Shown here: positions 10,922 through 20,126 of the stretch, piece by piece
How positions within the stretch are numbered: position 1 is the first letter of the stretch
Layout of the letters: every line of letters starts with the position of its first letter
Assembly: GCA_947683425.1 (NCBI GenBank)
Contig: CANTUQ010000073.1
Location: 16,149,501-16,213,500 of the forward strand
Origin: Excoecaria cochinchinensis
Lineage: Eukaryota; Streptophyta; Magnoliopsida; Malpighiales; Euphorbiaceae
Reading direction: 5' to 3'
Length of the DNA: 64,000 nucleotides
Position numbers and translations under genes: made by a program
Notes under the pieces: model-generated
What the model was told of the DNA's origin: nothing
Database searches by the model: none
Seen by the model: only the letters and a program-made list of their open reading frames with translations

Positions 10922-11000
10922 ATATGACCAAAAACACAACTAAAAACCCAAAAATCATACAAAAGCACTATCAAAACTAAGTACTATATTGAAGTTATCA
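10922..11000 (-). repeat. Remaining distal piece of the A LTR (after TSD)
   Basis: ATATG at 10922-10926 is the second copy of the T target site. Sequence from 10927 to about 11000 completes the A LTR, whose minus-strand start would be TGATAACTTC at 11000. The exact end is inferred. Confidence 0.6.
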
Positions 11001-11740
11001 TGTCTCAAGAACAATGTCGAAAACTTTGAAAAAAACTCCCAAAAAAACTTTACTTTTTTTGGCCGTTTTTGAAATCCTTCTCCTCCTGGATTCTTATTTT
11101 ACCTTATATATAATCCTTAGATAAACTAGGTTTTTGAAAGAATTCAATCCCATTAAAACACCTAATTATCCTTTAAAATCAAGTTTATCCTTTTAAAAAT
11201 CAGAAAAGAATTTGAATTTAATTGAAATTAAAAAATAGAGAAAATCGGAAAAAAAAAAATGAGTCCTGGTGAAGGTAGGACACGTGACATGCACCCTCGC
11301 GCAGGGGACCGCATGTCACCTACGCGACGTGCGCCCTTGCGCAGGGCAGCATATCGCGCAAGCGACAAAAAGCCTCGCCCAGGGGGGCCGCATGTCGCCT
11401 ACGTGACATGTGCCCCCGCACAGGGCCTCATGTCGCCTGCGTGACATGCAGCCCTCGAGCAGGGGCAGCATGCTGTACACAGGCTCCGCGCCTCATGCGC
11501 AAGCATCGCGGTGCGCGGGTACTACCTGCAGGCACTCGCTGCCAGTAGGTTCTGCTTTGCGCGCGCGGCGACATGTCACCGAAAACCTGGAAAAAACCCA
11601 AAAAATTAATAATATTTTCTATTTAAAAAGAAAAGGTTTCGACAAGGAAATCATCACTTTTAACCATTTTACCTGTAAACTAGCATCATTTTCATTACAG
11701 GGTGACCTTGGCCTGACTACCTCAGGGCCCGGTGTCTACA
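11001..11740 (-). repeat. LTR fragment E (minus strand, B/C-related), cut by element A
   Basis: On the minus strand this starts TGTAGACACCGGGCCCTGAGG at 11740, close to the C+ LTR start at 48636. It then shares a stretch resembling AAAAGTGGTGATTTCCTTGT with 48715-48740. It carries a 40-bp GC-rich repeat array (11301-11480) followed on the minus strand by TATATAAG (11110-11103). It stops at 11000, where the A LTR begins, so A probably inserted into it; the rest would lie left of the window. No polypurine tract lies outside 11740, so this is a 5' or solo LTR end. Confidence 0.65.
11301..11480. repeat. GC-rich ~40-bp tandem repeat in LTR E
   Basis: About four and a half copies of a ~40-bp unit (GCAGGG...GCATGTCGCC TACGTGACATG...) begin near 11301, 11341, 11381, 11421 and 11460. 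The surroundings are very AT-rich. On the minus strand the array lies about 200 bp before the TATA-like TATATAAG. Confidence 0.75.
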
Positions 11741-11880
11741 CTCGTGTGCTTGCTTGTCACTCGTGCCTGTATTTCATTGATTTTGCCCCCATGACAGATG
11801 CCCGTCGGTCAGTTCTTAGCGGCATTTTTGCTGGAAAATTTCAAATTTTCTTAATGGTTATCTTTAAGATAAATATCAAG

Positions 11881-12184
11881 GATTCTACTTTATCTTATAA
11901 AATTTGATTTGAATTCAAAAAGATTTGATTCTATCTCCAATCTTATATGAATTTCAAAATATTTGATTTTATCTTATGAAATCTAATTTGAATTCAAAAA
12001 TATTTGATTTTATCTTCTAAAATCCGATTTGAATTCAAAAAGATTTAATATATATCTCTAAGGATAATTTGAATTATAAAAAAGATTTGAATTTTTAATT
12101 TTAATTTTAAAAAGATTTGTATTTTTAATTTGAATTTGAAAGAGATTTTAATTTTTAATTTGAATTTTAAAAAGATTTGAATTT
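11881..12184. repeat. AT-rich degenerate tandem repeats in the B LTR
   Basis: Repeated phrase TTATCTTATAAAATTTGATT with TTGAATTCAAAAAGATTTGA, period roughly 40-50 bp, about six degenerate copies. It probably lies in the U3 part. Confidence 0.7.
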
Positions 12185-13605
12185 CTTATCATTATCCTTA
12201 GTTAGCTTACAAATAGTAGGCTAAGGTTCGAGGTTTGAGGTTGGCACTTTTGAGGTTAAACACTTTTCAAAAGCAAAAAGTTTTTTTTCCAACTTTTCTT
12301 TCAAAAACTCTTTGAAACAAATTAGGAAAGCTCGAGAAAGTAAACACGATATTCTTTTCTCGACTGATTTCTTCTCAGATTCGAAAATCATCGAAAAAGG
12401 ACAAAGGTGAAATCAAGAAAAAGAAACAAATTCTTTCCTCTTGATTTGTTCATTTAAAATTCTGAATAAGGAAATTGTCCTAAAATATTTTTATCGGTCA
12501 ACCGGTTCCTACGGAATTCAAGGAAACTTCACGCGACTTCTACATTTTGAAAATCAATATTCTGAGGGTAAACATTCTGGACTAAATGTGAATTAATTCC
12601 TTTTAATTAGCCAGTTTTTCATCATTCTATTTGTTTTATTGGTAACTTTTTTAATAAAAAATGAGTTAAAATGTGAAATTTTTGGTCTTAGTTGATTTTT
12701 TCCATTTTTTGGGGTCTAGAGGTGATTGATGGGCTGAAGCCCTCACCGATGACTGTCGCTCAAGCGAGCAATGGGCTGTCACAGAAAATTTCTTTTGCCC
12801 ATCGGTCAGCCCAGGAACGGCTGTCACACGGGCAAACTGGCCGTCCCCGAGCCTTCTTCCTTCCTTTCTTTATTTTTCTTTCATTCTTTTCTTTTACTCC
12901 TTTTTCCTTTCAATCTAGATAATTCATTTTCTTTTTTTTTCTAATCCAATTATTTATTTTACCTTTGATATTTCCTTTGATTATCATCATTTTTATTTTA
13001 TTACCCTACTAACGTGCTGTTTGTATTTTGTGAGTTTACTTTATTTTGTCAAATATTGGGTCCTAAGAAAAGGGAGTCAACTAGGATGGTTCGGAGACGC
13101 CAATTTGGTTTATTTCCTTTACCCTACTTCTCTTTCTAGTTTACCTTTTTTTTTTTAATTCCGGTTCATTATGAATGTTATCTTTATATTTGTAAATACA
13201 AAAAGTGGCAATTGATTTCTACAAATAAATAAGGTTTTTCTTAAATAAAATGGGACCAATGTCCTGATATTTCCAATCTAAATTGTAACCTTTAATATTA
13301 TTCTTTTTGAATATGCTTGCGGGGACCAATGTCCTTACCCCAAATCGAATATCCCATTTTATGTATGTTTTTTCTTGCTTCTATTCATTTACAGTGGGGT
13401 TGTATTCCGCCCCTAGTTTTGTTGTAAATTATTGTGATTTTATTTACTTGATTCTGAAACTATTTTATATATCGCTTTCATTATTTGATTGATCTGAGCT
13501 TTAATTCTTGCATTGAACTGTATGAGAAAGGGATGAAAGTTTAGCTTTAAAACTCACTTATAACTTTAACTGAGGTATGAATAAGAGTGGAGTCCCAAAC
13601 TCTCT

Positions 13606-13890
13606 CTGGTCTTAGGCTTCACGAGGTTAGATGAACCTTTCCAATGTTCTATTGGAAAGGGAATTCCAAAATATCTCATACTGCGCAAAATATACCTTTA
13701 TACATTGTCTTAGGCTTCATAAGGTTAGATGGACCTTTCTGATGTTCTATTGGAAAGGGAATTCTAAAATACCTTCTTGTTGCCCAAAATAAACATATAT
13801 GCTTTGTCTTAGGCTTAGTGAGGCTAGACGAAATTTTCTAATGTTTTATTGGGTGACTACTCTAAAAAACCTCTTGTTGCCCAAAATAGA
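13606..13890 (+). repeat. Three ~100-bp direct repeats in U5 of B
   Basis: Copies start near 13610, 13707 and 13805, each with GTCTTAGGCTTCA(C/T)(A/G)AGG...CCAATGTTCTATTGG...TTGTTGCCCAAAAT. The C+ LTR has three related copies (51175-51450), and the C- LTRs show the same on the minus strand near their 3' ends. Confidence 0.8.
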
Positions 13891-13981
13891 CACCTCCATC
13901 ATCTTTACGGGTATTATGAACCTCTCTCGAACACCCTAAAGGCTAGTTTTTGGGGCCTCTAGGGTTTAGTGCACGTCACAG

Positions 13982-13999
13982 TGGCAACTCCACTGGGGA
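13982..13999 (+). promoter_or_regulatory. Primer-binding site of element B (Tat/Ogre type)
   Basis: TGGCAACTCCACTGGGGA, one base after the LTR end. It matches the C- sites (TGGCGACTCC...) with one change. I associate this sequence with the tRNA-Arg type site of Ogre/Tat elements; the tRNA identity is from memory. Confidence 0.8.
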
Positions 14000-14712
14000 T
14001 CTATCGAGACTTCGCTTCGAAAGTACCTTGGTTAAAATATATAATTGAGTGTTAATTTAAAAATTTTATCACTCTTCGAAATTGCATAACATCTCCTTAG
14101 AGCCTTAGATGTATGCTAGTTTGGTCCCTTTTTTGACCCCAGTGCGTTTCCAAAGCACAACCCTACGTTCACTCAATGTGGGGAAGTGTTAAGAATAATC
14201 ACCAGCCCAAGTCTAGTACCATTTGGTATATCAAATGATGACCCAGTCGGTTGTTATTATCATGACGAGCTAGACCCGTTGGTAGGGATCATGCTTGGGT
14301 AGCCTGAAAGTATCATCACCCTAGCCAAAGCTCATGTAATGGAAATAGATACTTCTCCTGGGTGGTATAAACCATAACACCGTGCTTGCTGTATGGATTA
14401 CTATGTATTAGATAGACCCAAATAAATTGGTTTGTCACCTAATCAAAGGCTTTCATGCCCCGATAGGCCCATACCAATTTATTTTGACTGCCCGAATACA
14501 CAATGATCAAAACCCATACGTATGTTCATTAGATAAGAGATGTTACGCTGTCAATTTTCTATCGTGCACTATACGCATCCATCGGATTCCTCATTAACCC
14601 ACAAACTTAGCCCACTTAGGAAAGAGACTACATGACCTTGTGTGTGGGAGCGACAAGGTTGGAAGGATCTACCTGCTTACATGTGGTTGTGGATGTTGCA
14701 TAAATCACGACC
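14000..14712 (+). other. Untranslated leader of element B
   Basis: Non-coding. It shares blocks with the C- leaders, for example the GACGAGCTAGACCCGTTGG region and the AAATTGGTTTGTCACC region. No gene seen. Confidence 0.6.
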
Positions 14713-15408
14713 ATGCAGCATATGTCATTCATACATCATCCTGATAGACTATGTCTTACAGCCATCATAGATTCATGCAAGTGGTCTAGAGGTCCCAGCA
14801 GGAGACTGCATAGATATCCTTTCTTTGAACTGCCAGAAAGGATAGAGTACTCAGATTCTCTCTCAGAAAGTAGTGAAGCTACCTCTTCCCACTTCTCAAT
14901 AGACAGTGATAAGGCCAACCCACCCAAAGAAGCAGATGCCACTCGTGCCATAGTTGCCGAGGAAGTAGGTTGGAGGCTCGAGGAATTTGAGAATAGGATG
15001 ATGGCCATGATGGGTAACCTGACGGCAGCCATAACACCCCCTGCTGGACAAAACCCAATTGCCCCTCTTAGTAGACAGAATGAATGGGAGGCAGTTAGGG
15101 AGTATCCCCCAGAGGAGGTACGTCTCCCACCAATAAATCTTAAAACCACCATATCCTCGAGCCAAAGAAGAGGTGGAGCTCACAGGGTGGAAGATGATTA
15201 TGTCGAAGAGGAGTATGAGGAGCCTATGGTAGTGAGAAGGAAGGTCCCTCAGACAGAAGAGGCTATATGGAAGAAAATGGAAGAGAAGTTCGAGGCTATG
15301 TCCCGAATGCTGACAATAGGGAAGGGGATGAACCCCAAAGATAAAGAGCTGGAGGGAGAGGATTTGATCCCTCAGAATTTTAAAATGTTGAACGTCCCAA
15401 AGTTTGAC
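14713..15408 (+). pseudogene. gag of element B, part 1 (N-terminal), split by solo LTR S
   Basis: Open from the ATG at 14713. It encodes an acidic, coiled N-terminal segment (WRLEEFENRMMAMMG; EEAIWKKMEEKFEAM) and reaches the start of the capsid domain, NVPKFD. There the codon is interrupted by LTR S at 15409. The frame resumes at 17778 with GTSDPTVHI, so PKFDGTSDP, a common Ty3/gypsy gag motif, spans the insertion. It has no internal stop itself. The TSD copy TTGAC (15404-15408) is part of the coding sequence. Gag would form the particle core. Confidence 0.88.
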
Positions 15409-15717
15409 TGTCACACCCCGTTTTCCCCCTAGTAGTTTGAGCCATGATTGCATGTGTGTCTGTGAGTGTTTTGGCATATGTTAAGGGTATTTTGGGTTAT
15501 ATGTATGTTTTGTGGGCTTTATTAGAGTGTAGGTGCATGTTTGATATTAGGATGTGTGTGCACGGGTCATGTTAGTGTTTGTGCATGCTCATAGGGGAGT
15601 AATGTGTGAATTAGTGAGGGTTAGTCTTGTTTGTAGTGTCTTGCATGAGTGCAGGGTGTGAGTGATCAAGATCCACCAATCTTAGGGTGACATGTGGCTA
15701 GGGTTTTAGGAAGTAGG

Positions 15718-15725
15718 TATAAATA
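15718..15725 (+). promoter_or_regulatory. TATA box of solo LTR S
   Basis: TATAAATA followed ~30 bp later by GGGAGCAGCCATTTTGCTGCC, a small hairpin, and a CT-rich leader. Confidence 0.65.
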
Positions 15726-16474
15726 GAAGGAGAGAGAAAAGGGAGCAGCCATTTTGCTGCCTCTTTCCCATTTTCTTCCTCTTCTCTTTATCTCTTCTTC
15801 CTCTTTTCTCTTCAAGTGTGTCCAAGCTTGGATCCAAGTGGTTTTGGTGAAAATTGATCATCTCTTAAGCTTTAATTGGTAAGTTTTAGTGGGTTTCTCT
15901 TCTTCTTCATCTTTTCTCTTGATCTTTGTTAGATGTGTTCTTAATCTAGAATTTTTCTATTTGTATGGTTCTTGGGTTTTCGGGTTTAGAAGCGCCTACT
16001 CATGATCCCAAGGGGGAAGAGAAGGAGAGTGGGAGCGGAGCTTGCAACTAGGAGAATAGGAATTTTCAGGTTTGGGAATTTATTTGAAATTGTTACATTT
16101 TTGTTATTTGGTATGTTTGAATGAATTTCTAGAAATTTGAGGTTTGATGAGGTTCATGTTAGTGCAAATGTTATGGGTTTTGGTTTGATTTAAGTTGTGA
16201 CGCATGAATGATGAATTATTGGAGCAAATTTTAAGTTTGATGAACTTTGCTGAAATTTCTGGGTTTGACACTTTTGAGAAGTTTGATTATGTTAATTCAT
16301 GATTTAATTGTGTTAGTTGTTGTAAAAGTTGTGTTTTATATTATTTATGATGATGGAAAGGTTGATTTGAGGTAAGACGAAGTTTGGGTTGATTTGTGTT
16401 TGAGATTGGAGGTTTGGGTGATTTGGGAGTGTGATTTTCAGTAGATTTTCACGTAAGAGCTAGAAATCACGACT

Positions 16475-16770
16475 TTATCGCGAGTGCAACACTATTGCGA
16501 GTGTGATAGAGCTCAATGAATTCAGCCTTTGCATGTGGCCGAGCGGATTTGGGCTGCTGTGCCGCCGCAGCGAGAGCTCTCTATCGCGAGCGCGACAGAG
16601 CGCTTAGCTACCGAGCAGAATTGGGCAGTCCCCTGTCGCGAGCGTGATAGCTTTTGTTGGCCGCTCACTATTGTGAGCGTGACAGTGACATGTGCTTCTG
16701 TCTTCGTACGAGAGCAAAGACTACCACGATCGCGACCTGGGGCAAGTTTTGCCTCCGTCACAAGTGCGAC
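16475..16770. repeat. CpG-rich palindrome array in solo LTR S
   Basis: Degenerate units of TATCGCGAGCGCGACAGAG lie near 16475, 16493, 16579 (best copy), 16636, 16669, 16722 and 16757. It is the same motif style as in element T, although the flanking LTR sequence differs. Several units show CpG-to-TpG/CpA decay (ATTGTGAGCGTGACAG). Confidence 0.8.
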
Positions 16771-17777
16771 ACCCTTGGCTTCAATTTGAGTTTTCTTTTG
16801 TGATTTTCGATGTTTAATTTTCGAACTTGTGATGCTTTTAGGTCTATACTTGTACAATTTTATGAAGTATATGAATATAACTGGATGTATTATGCGTGAC
16901 CTGCAAGAGTCAGTTTAGTGGATAGTTAGGCATGCCTAATAGAGTTCAGTAGCTGCAGCCCTCAGTTCTATTTTGGACCCTGATCAGGTCCCTGAATGTG
17001 TTTGGATTTTGTTTAAGATCCCCTCTATAAAATGTTTTTGAATGAGAAAATGTGATGTTGCTTTTCGATTCGTACCCGTAAGGTACCGCCATGTGTTTAC
17101 TCGTTATCCACTACTGTAAGTCAGCAGGTGTTATACTTCATTTTGTTATCAGAATGTGAATCCGAATGACTATGATTATAAGTATGTGAATCACTTAGCA
17201 TATGAATGTGTTTATGAGCCTTTGAATGCTTATGAATGTGACTTGATTACGATTATATCTTATATGATTATCAGCTTATGCTATTATGTATGCGTTTTGC
17301 CTCAACGACCATTGTGAATGGCCGTCCATATTATTGTTGTTTGTTTCCCCACTAAGCGTTATCGCTTAGCACGGGTGTTTCATCCATGCAAGTGCTGAAG
17401 GTGTATAGCTTTTGGAAGAGTCGCCGCAAGTCAAGCCAACACAGAGGGAATTGATGTTAGGACTTAGCTTTTTGTATTATGAATCTTTTTGTAATAGTGA
17501 ACTCTCATTATATTATTCTTTTGTTAAGCTTCTGCCTTGTTTTTGGGAGATGTAATTATTTTGGTAATATCATAACAGTTATGTAATGAATATTATTATT
17601 CCATCTATGAATGAATGATCAGTTTGGTTTTAAAGTTTTAAATTCCAATGTGTATATATATGTTTATTATATGTGGATGAATGTTATTGTATTGTTTTGC
17701 TTGGTGACACCCTTGCTCATACGGGTTCTCACTCCATTGCGGATGGATTCTCCTACGTATCGGTAGTGGGTGTTACA

Positions 17778-18682
17778 TTGATGGTACATCGGACCCCACC
17801 GTACATATTAAGCAGTACTCATTGGTAATGAAGGGTATTACTTTCACCAAGAGGCAGAAGATGGAGTATTTTTGCTTGAGCATAATAGGTCCCGCGGTGG
17901 ACTGGTATCATAGACTGGATTGGAGAACAAAAAAAGACTGGGATCTGCTAACTAAGGAGTTTGTCAGACAATACAGTTGCAGCACAAGGATGGAGGTGAC
18001 TCTATAGGATCTAGAGTTGCTGCAGCAGAAACCAGGGGAGTCATTCCATAAATACTTGACCCGATGAAGGAGCAGAGTAATAGAGATAAAGAGAAAGCCG
18101 GATACTCCGGACCAAATTAGGATGTTTATTAGGAATGCTAACCCGTATCTGAAAGATGGATTTAAGAAGAAGAGGTTAAAAGACTGGGAGTCCTTAAAGG
18201 ATATAGCCATCGAGGCTGAGAGTGATTATTTGGCGAGGAGGGAGAGTAGCGAGGCCTATGCCAAGAGAAGTAGTAGTAGCCAGGGAGCGAGCAGACCAGC
18301 AAGCTCTAACATTGGTAATAGAATGGGAAAAATAGCCGAGGTCTCGACTACAGGTGCTGGTTTGAGGCACTTTTCAAACCTAGGGAGGTCTCTATCCTGG
18401 ATGTTGAAAAGGCTGATGAAGGAGGGGAAGTTACAGCCTTTACCACCTAGGCCTGCCTAAAGCCAAAGATGACAAAGGCACGGGGAGGATGAATAGTGTG
18501 CTTACCACAAGCATACCGGGCACACTACTGACAGTTGCAAGGCATTGAGGCATGCCATTCAGGATCTGATTGACTCCAAATAAATCACATATTCAAAGAA
18601 AAGAGGAAAAAAGAATAAGCCCAGTTACAATATTATGCCCCCACATATTTTTATGATCGAGTTAGGATTACCCGAGTGGTAT
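17778..18682 (+). pseudogene. gag of element B, part 2 (capsid and zinc knuckle)
   Basis: This continues the frame broken at 15408: capsid domain GTSDPTVHIKQYSLVMKG, then GPAVDWYHRL and FVRQYS. In-frame stops lie at 18005-18007 and 18065-18067, and more follow near 18458, 18470, 18494 and 18581. A zinc knuckle CAYHKHTGHTTDSC (18498-18540), with spacing C-x2-H-x4-H-x4-C, is followed by KALRHAIQDLI; this CHHC form is usual in Tat/Ogre gag. Translation runs to LPEWY, where C+ inserts (TSD GGTAT at 18678-18682) and resumes at 51547. Non-functional because of the stops. Confidence 0.87.
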
Positions 18683-18748
18683 TGTAGACACCAGGTCCTG
18701 AGGCAGCCCAGATCAGAGTTACCCAATGATGATAAAATGCCTTGTCAT
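18683..18748 (+). repeat. 5' LTR remnant of C+ (66 bp)
   Basis: Matches the first 66 bp of the 3' LTR at 48636 with one mismatch (TGTAGACAC/TCAGG...), ending CCTTGTCA. The next base belongs to the internal leader shared with C-. The rest of the LTR, PBS and first leader part are gone. Confidence 0.88.
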
Positions 18749-19085
18749 ATTATTCATGCATAAATAAAATTTTTATTTTCTCCCTATGTATACATCTTAT
18801 TCTTTGCATATAATTATTACATGTACATATTATCCTATGTATAGTTTTTCACATGTCTCACATGTACCATTATAATCTGTTTTAACCATTGTATACCATT
18901 TATTGCATAGGACGACCATGCATTGCATATTATTCATGCATCATTCTAACTCTTTGCCTTTCAGCCACCGTAGACCATTTGCTTGGGTGGTTTAGGGATC
19001 CCGATAGTCGTTTGATCAACGATCAGAGTTTGGATTGGCCGACAGAGACCTAGCATCCTTACCAGAGCATCTAAAGGTACTAAAA
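18749..19085 (+). other. Leader of C+ upstream of gag
   Basis: Begins TATTATTCATGCATAAATAAA, matching the minus strand of C- near 33720 and 43255. AT-rich and non-coding. It ends with CCACCGTAGACCATTTGC..., also shared. Confidence 0.75.
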
Positions 19086-20042
19086 ATGGCTGGCCCTTCA
19101 CAATTGACAGAAGAGACTAGCGCCTTGATTGCCCAGGAGATAAATAAAAGGTTTGAAGAGCTAGAAAAAAGGATGCTGGCTATGATCAAAGAAAGAATGG
19201 ATGCCATGGCGCTGGTTCTCCAAGCTCAACTTATGGTAATAGCTATCAACCAAGTGAAGCTGGCCACGATCGAGAAGGCTCATACAACGACGGCTCCAGT
19301 ACCTCCTTTTCCTTCTGAGACCAGAGGTAAGAGGTCACTTGATTCACCAGTTGAGCAAGGACAAAATAGGAGGCCTATTTTAGAACATGGCGTTATGTCC
19401 GAAGAGGATGAAAACCCTGCAATCATGCGTACTCCAAAGAATGAAAGCTCAGGAGGCCTTGACAATAGTAAGGCGAATGCTAAGGCTGTAGAAGTCCCAG
19501 CCACTAGAGCAGTTCAGTCCCACCTCACTGTTTCGAGTAGGCCATTATCCTGGCACTTCACTCGTCTCATCAGGAAAGGAAAGTTACAACCCTTGCCGAT
19601 CGGGCCTGCCCCAAGTCAAGGACACCCTAGGCATAGGGCAGATTGGTACTGCGCGTATCACCAGTATTTAGGGCATAGAACAGGCTACTTCCATCCTCTA
19701 AGAGATCGCATTAAAGAACTGGTGCCAGACCCAAAAAAGGAAAAGATTGTGGAAGCGCCAACCATGGAGGTGAGACAAAGGTATTTTTCTAATTTTGGCA
19801 GATCTTTGTCCTGGGTCCTCAAGAGGCTAATAAAGGATGGGATATTACAACCATTACCAGCTAGGCCAGCTAGAAGCCAGGGACAGCCCAATCATAAGGA
19901 AGATGAGTATTGTGCCTACCACCAACACACCGGGCATATCACAGATGATTGTAAGGCTTTAAGACATGCCATTCAAGACCTGATTGATTCCAAGAAGATC
20001 TCCGATCCCGAAAAGCGAGAGGGAAAGAATAAGATAGACTAA
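19086..20042 (+). CDS. Capsid-less gag of C+ with duplicated zinc-knuckle module
   Basis: Open from ATG 19086 (MAGPSQLTEE) to TAA 20042, about 318 codons. The N-terminus is a helical, charged segment (KRFEELEKRMLAMIKERMDAM). No capsid domain (the B PKFDGTSDP...EFVRQYS block) is present. Instead a ~100-residue module occurs twice: a stretch like FSNLGRSLSW-LKRLIKDG-LQPLP.RPA, followed by WYCAYHQYLGHRTGYF (knuckle 1, last Cys replaced by Phe) and EYCAYHQHTGHITDDC (knuckle 2, intact C-x2-H-x4-H-x4-C). It is the longest uninterrupted gag of the family here. The protein could bind RNA but probably could not build a particle alone; that is inference. Expression is not shown. Confidence 0.75.
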   Translation: MAGPSQLTEETSALIAQEINKRFEELEKRMLAMIKERMDAMALVLQAQLMVIAINQVKLATIEKAHTTTAPVPPFPSETRGKRSLDSPVEQGQNRRPILEHGVMSEEDENPAIMRTPKNESSGGLDNSKANAKAVEVPATRAVQSHLTVSSRPLSWHFTRLIRKGKLQPLPIGPAPSQGHPRHRADWYCAYHQYLGHRTGYFHPLRDRIKELVPDPKKEKIVEAPTMEVRQRYFSNFGRSLSWVLKRLIKDGILQPLPARPARSQGQPNHKEDEYCAYHQHTGHITDDCKALRHAIQDLIDSKKISDPEKREGKNKID

Positions 20043-20126
20043 ATGCCTAAGTGGAAAGGCGGGACGGTTCTTAAGAATGGTCTTTTTATTTTTGAACTGT
20101 TTAATAATGACATTTTAGTTTCATTA

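Larger units (their letters stand above)
1..11000 (-). mobile_element. Athila-like Ty3/gypsy element A, 5' portion (window-truncated, interrupted)
   Basis: Read on the minus strand the order is LTR (11000 to 2625, interrupted), tRNA-Asp primer-binding site (2618-2601), then gag and protease down to position 1. RT, integrase and the 3' LTR lie beyond the left window edge. The gag signature PYSNTYNPGWRNHPNFSW and the tRNA-Asp PBS are what I know from the plant Athila lineage. The LTR is split by element T (4347-10921) with TSD ATATG on both sides. The outer LTR end at 11000 is inferred from the TGATAAC start on the minus strand, paired with GTGTCA at the other end. It cannot be checked by TSD because the far end is outside the window. 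Confidence 0.85.
11741..13980 (+). repeat. 5' LTR of element B (5' end not defined)
   Basis: The 3' end GCACGTCACA at 13980 abuts the PBS. Inside, near 13394, is a stretch (GGGGTTGTATTCCGCCCC) also found in the C+ LTR near 50966, and the paired GGACCAATGTCC motifs are at 13254 and 13323. The left limit is uncertain; 11741 is simply where LTR E ends. Holds AT-rich repeats (11881-12184), a GC-richer block near 12720-12860 and three U5 repeats (13606-13890). Confidence 0.7.
15409..17777 (+). mobile_element. Solo LTR S (2,369 bp) in gag of B
   Basis: Starts TGTCACACCCCG and ends GGGTGTTACA, with TSD TTGAC (15404-15408) and TTGAT (17778-17782), one transition apart. There is no PBS, gene or second LTR, so this is a solo LTR left by recombination. 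It holds a TATA box (TATAAATA, 15718-15725), a CpG-palindrome array (16475-16770) and the hairpin CTAAGCG-TTAT-CGCTTAG (17352-17369). The hairpin and TGTTACA end suggest the same broad lineage as T. Confidence 0.9.

Noticed and set aside
11259..11907. Frames over the GC-rich repeats of LTR E
   Set aside because: The 40-bp repeat is not a multiple of three and the frames cross from LTR E into B, so they are not genes.
19035..19085. Upstream extension of C+ gag starting at 19035
   Set aside because: The codon there is TTG; the first ATG in the frame is at 19086.
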